Shown: piece by piece, positions 62,065 to 64,000 of the stretch
How positions within the stretch are numbered: position 1 is the stretch's first letter
Layout of the letters: every line of letters starts with the position of its first letter
From: Bacillus cereus G9842
GTDB taxonomy: Bacteria; Bacillota; Bacilli; Bacillales; Bacillaceae_G
Direction: 5' to 3'
DNA length: 64,000 bases
Assembly (NCBI RefSeq): GCF_000021305.1
Contig: NC_011772.1
Span: 3,634,001-3,698,000, forward strand
Notes under the pieces: generated by a model
What the model saw: only the letters and a program-made list of their open reading frames with translations
The model's database searches: none
What the model was told of the DNA's origin: nothing
Position numbers and translations under genes: made by a program

Positions 62065-62098
62065 AACAGACCTCTTCACTTAAAAGGTCTGTTTTTTT
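62065..62098 (+). terminator. Terminator of LysM hydrolase gene
   Basis: AACAGACC / GGTCTGTT stem with a 13-base loop and TTTTTTT tail. Confidence 0.85.
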
Positions 62099-62315
62099 CT
62101 ATGTAAGATGTTATTAATCATATGACATAGTGATTTTTCAAACTATTTCTTCTTTCAAATAAAAATTTTTGTATTTACTCCACCACTCGGAGAAGTTAAT
62201 ACAGCATCAAGTTCAAAAACTCCCACTTTATTAATAAAAGCTATTTCTTAACTTCATAAAATTGTTATACACTAGAAAAATAAAAAACAAACTATTCGTT
62301 AGCAGGTGAAAGAAT

Positions 62316-63653
62316 ATGTATGATGTTACAATTATCGGCGCTGGAGTAAGTAGCATTTTTATGGCTTATTCACTAGCTAAAAGTAACAAAAAAGTTTTAA
62401 TTCTTGATAAAGGTAAAGCGCTAGAAGATCGCCATTGTCCTTTAGACGAAGGAAAAGTGTGTAATTGTACTACATGTGATAAATATTTCGGGTTTGGTGG
62501 TTTAGGAAGATCTGAAGGGAAATTTAATTATACAAACGGATTTGGCGGAGAACTTGAGCAAAAAGTCGGTAAAGAGGGCTTTATACAGCTCATGGCTGAA
62601 GTAGATGAAATTCTATGTCAGTTTGGTGGAAGTTCTGTCTCAAAATATTGTACTGAAAATTCAAGTCTCACTAAAAGAGCTGAAGCGTGTGGTTTACAAA
62701 TGCTAACAACAGAAGTAAGACATCTTGGTACTCCCCTTTCCAATAACATTTTTCAGCAGCTCTATGAATTTTTACTGACGAAAATAAAGATCAAATTTCA
62801 AATAGATGTACAACATATTCTGAAACAGGAAGATTATTTTACAATAGAGACAAATCAAGGAACAGTTCAAACTAAGCAACTAGTATTTGCAACTGGGCGT
62901 TCAGGGGCCGATTGGTTAAAAGAAATATGCAGTTCTCTAAGTATTTCTCAGGAGCAAACACGTGTAGATTTAGGAATTAGAGTAGAAATGAAAGAACATC
63001 AATTACGTTCTATATTAAAAGATACTTTTGAAACAAAACTTTCTTATCAAGGTGAGCATTTCACAGCAACTACTTACTGTATGAATCCAAAAGGACGCAT
63101 CATTCGAAAGTACGAAGAAGGTTTAGTTATGCCTGACGGTCAAAATTTTCGAGAGCAAGGAACTGGCACTTCTAATTTAAACTTCACTTTATTTATTCCT
63201 CGCTATTTTCCAACTCTCAAAGAAGCAAATGTATACGCAAGTTCAATTATTAAAGGCATTAACCAAGGACGAGATCGGATTGTTATACAGCGCTTAGAGG
63301 ACTTATTAAAGAAACAACCTACGGCGAAAAACAGCATGGAACATAATCGTATACAACCTACACTACAGGGGGATTATGGAGATTTGAATCAAGAAGTTCC
63401 TCAATTATATATTGAAGGGCTGAAAGAATTTTTATTACGTTTAGAACAATTTATACAAGAGCCTATTGATCAACATACTTTACTATATGGAATTGACGGA
63501 AAGTTCTATGCTCCTACGATAAAAATCAATAACTCTTTTGAAACAAGTGTGCATGGACTATTTTTAGTTGGAGATTGTTCCGGCGTCACTCATTCCTTAT
63601 CTCAAGCTGCTGCAAGTGGTCTGTATGTTGGAAAGTACTTATCTGACATTTAA
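62316..63653 (+). CDS. FAD-dependent oxidoreductase (COG2509-like)
   Basis: A 445-residue flavoprotein of the class often annotated as uncharacterised FAD-dependent dehydrogenase. It has the N-terminal dinucleotide-binding GAGVSSIFMAYSLAKSNKKVLILDKG, four cysteines in CPLDEGKVCNCTTC near residue 45 (possible metal or redox site), FGFGGLGRSEGKFNY, and the C-terminal FAD motif GLFLVGDCSGVTHSLSQAAASG. Substrate unknown. A GCAGGTGAAAG site precedes the ATG by a few bases. Monocistronic. Confidence 0.87.
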   Translation: MYDVTIIGAGVSSIFMAYSLAKSNKKVLILDKGKALEDRHCPLDEGKVCNCTTCDKYFGFGGLGRSEGKFNYTNGFGGELEQKVGKEGFIQLMAEVDEILCQFGGSSVSKYCTENSSLTKRAEACGLQMLTTEVRHLGTPLSNNIFQQLYEFLLTKIKIKFQIDVQHILKQEDYFTIETNQGTVQTKQLVFATGRSGADWLKEICSSLSISQEQTRVDLGIRVEMKEHQLRSILKDTFETKLSYQGEHFTATTYCMNPKGRIIRKYEEGLVMPDGQNFREQGTGTSNLNFTLFIPRYFPTLKEANVYASSIIKGINQGRDRIVIQRLEDLLKKQPTAKNSMEHNRIQPTLQGDYGDLNQEVPQLYIEGLKEFLLRLEQFIQEPIDQHTLLYGIDGKFYAPTIKINNSFETSVHGLFLVGDCSGVTHSLSQAAASGLYVGKYLSDI

Positions 63654-63692
63654 TTTCTATCATTAAGATGTCAGTCAAATATTTTCAATTCC

Positions 63693-63728
63693 AAAACACT
63701 TTTACTTATATATAGTAAAAGTGTTTTA
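63693..63728 (+). terminator. Terminator of FAD oxidoreductase gene
   Basis: Fourteen-bp perfect stem AAAACACTTTTACT / AGTAAAAGTGTTTT with a seven-base loop. Confidence 0.9.
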
Positions 63729-63822
63729 ATAATCCCTCCTATCCTTCCCGGCTAATGATTAACTGGCAAAGAAACGGAATTTTACAAAATACATATGTAA
63801 CATAACTGTATATTTAAAACGA

Positions 63823-63854
63823 TTGACATTCAATTCTAATAAATTGAATGTCAA
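63823..63854 (-). terminator. Probable terminator of the right-edge gene
   Basis: Thirteen-bp perfect stem TTGACATTCAATT / AATTGAATGTCAA with a six-base loop, five bases after the minus-strand stop at 63860; the T run is weak (TCGTTTT). Confidence 0.55.
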
Positions 63855-63859
63855 CAGTT

Positions 63860-64000
63860 TTAAAAGTCTCTATCCATTTTCACTTTCATTTGTTCGATAT
63901 TTTGTAACATCATCATAGTGTTTAATATGGTAGGATGTCTATAAGTCAATTTCACTACAACTATGACTTGTTCTGCCCGTTTCTCAAAAAGAGTTATATT
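63860..64000 (-). CDS. 3' end of an unidentified gene (cut by right edge)
   Basis: The minus strand is open from the window edge for 46 codons to TAA at 63860-63862, ending QNIEQMKVKMDRDF. The frame is helical, charged and has several Met near the end. A hairpin follows directly. Too short for a family call; the start lies beyond the window. Confidence 0.45.
   Translation of the reverse strand, partial: NITLFEKRAEQVIVVVKLTYRHPTILNTMMMLQNIEQMKVKMDRDF

Noticed and set aside
1..64000. CRISPR array, tRNA or rRNA genes, prophage modules, insertion sequences
   Set aside because: No regularly spaced repeats, no tRNA- or rRNA-like sequence, no transposase, and only one degenerate tyrosine recombinase.

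Overview
The window is a stretch of low-GC Gram-positive chromosome that I assign with high confidence to the Bacillus cereus group. Evidence: the glnA-glnR-ynbB-hflX-spoVK and hfq-miaA gene orders of Bacillus, spore-related genes (SpoVK, a BclA-type collagen-like exosporium protein, a SleB-type hydrolase domain), a PI-specific phospholipase C with a perfect PlcR box, and three bcr1-type repeats with TTTAT/ATAAA flanks, a repeat family known only from this group. The perfect PlcR boxes suggest a cereus/thuringiensis-like strain. There are no rRNA, tRNA, CRISPR, prophage or insertion sequence genes.

Layout. 1-6.2 kb: nitrogen regulation (glnRA, cut by the left edge) and the ynbB/hflX, TRIC-channel and spoVK genes. 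6.2-9.9 kb: a bcr1 repeat in the spoVK leader, a tyrosine recombinase lacking canonical catalytic residues, and a long collagen-like gene. 9.9-11.1 kb: hfq and miaA. 11.3-16.5 kb: an SH3b/3D cell-wall protein and the fruR-fruK-fruA operon with a CRE and four tandem 10-bp operator-like repeats. 16.5-25.3 kb: metabolic, transport and membrane genes, a GH18 chitinase, HU, and two decayed genes (an M20 amidohydrolase remnant and a GNAT enzyme ended by a nonsense codon). 25.4-28.7 kb: copper efflux (csoR, copZ, copA), each gene with its own CsoR-like box. 29.4-31.3 kb: a LuxR-type regulator divergent from a methyltransferase. 31.3-36.2 kb: a Fur-boxed ferric-siderophore uptake operon with an esterase. 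36.3-39.3 kb: DNA repair (exoA; adaA-adaB-alkA as an overlapping operon). 39.3-46.8 kb: pepT, small enzymes and a GGDEF-EAL membrane protein. 46.8-50.2 kb: a four-gene surface-glycan-like operon with a second MurG-type transferase. 50.4-56.0 kb: two directly oriented bcr1 copies enclosing DUF2515, CBO0543, YfmQ, LrgA/LrgB and a MocR regulator. 56.0-62.1 kb: a chemoreceptor followed by a PlcR locus (PI-PLC, S8 protease, LysM/SleB-like hydrolase). 62.3-64.0 kb: a flavoprotein and the 3' end of an unknown gene.

Most genes are ordinary chromosomal genes. The parts most worth a second look are the bcr1 copies (5' leader positions, a 34-base deletion variant, compensatory stem changes), the degenerate recombinase next to the collagen gene, the CsoR box before every copper gene, the fru control region, the strong ribosome site embedded in the DUF2515 gene, and the glycan operon. 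I did not find an unmistakable new multi-gene defence or mobile system.
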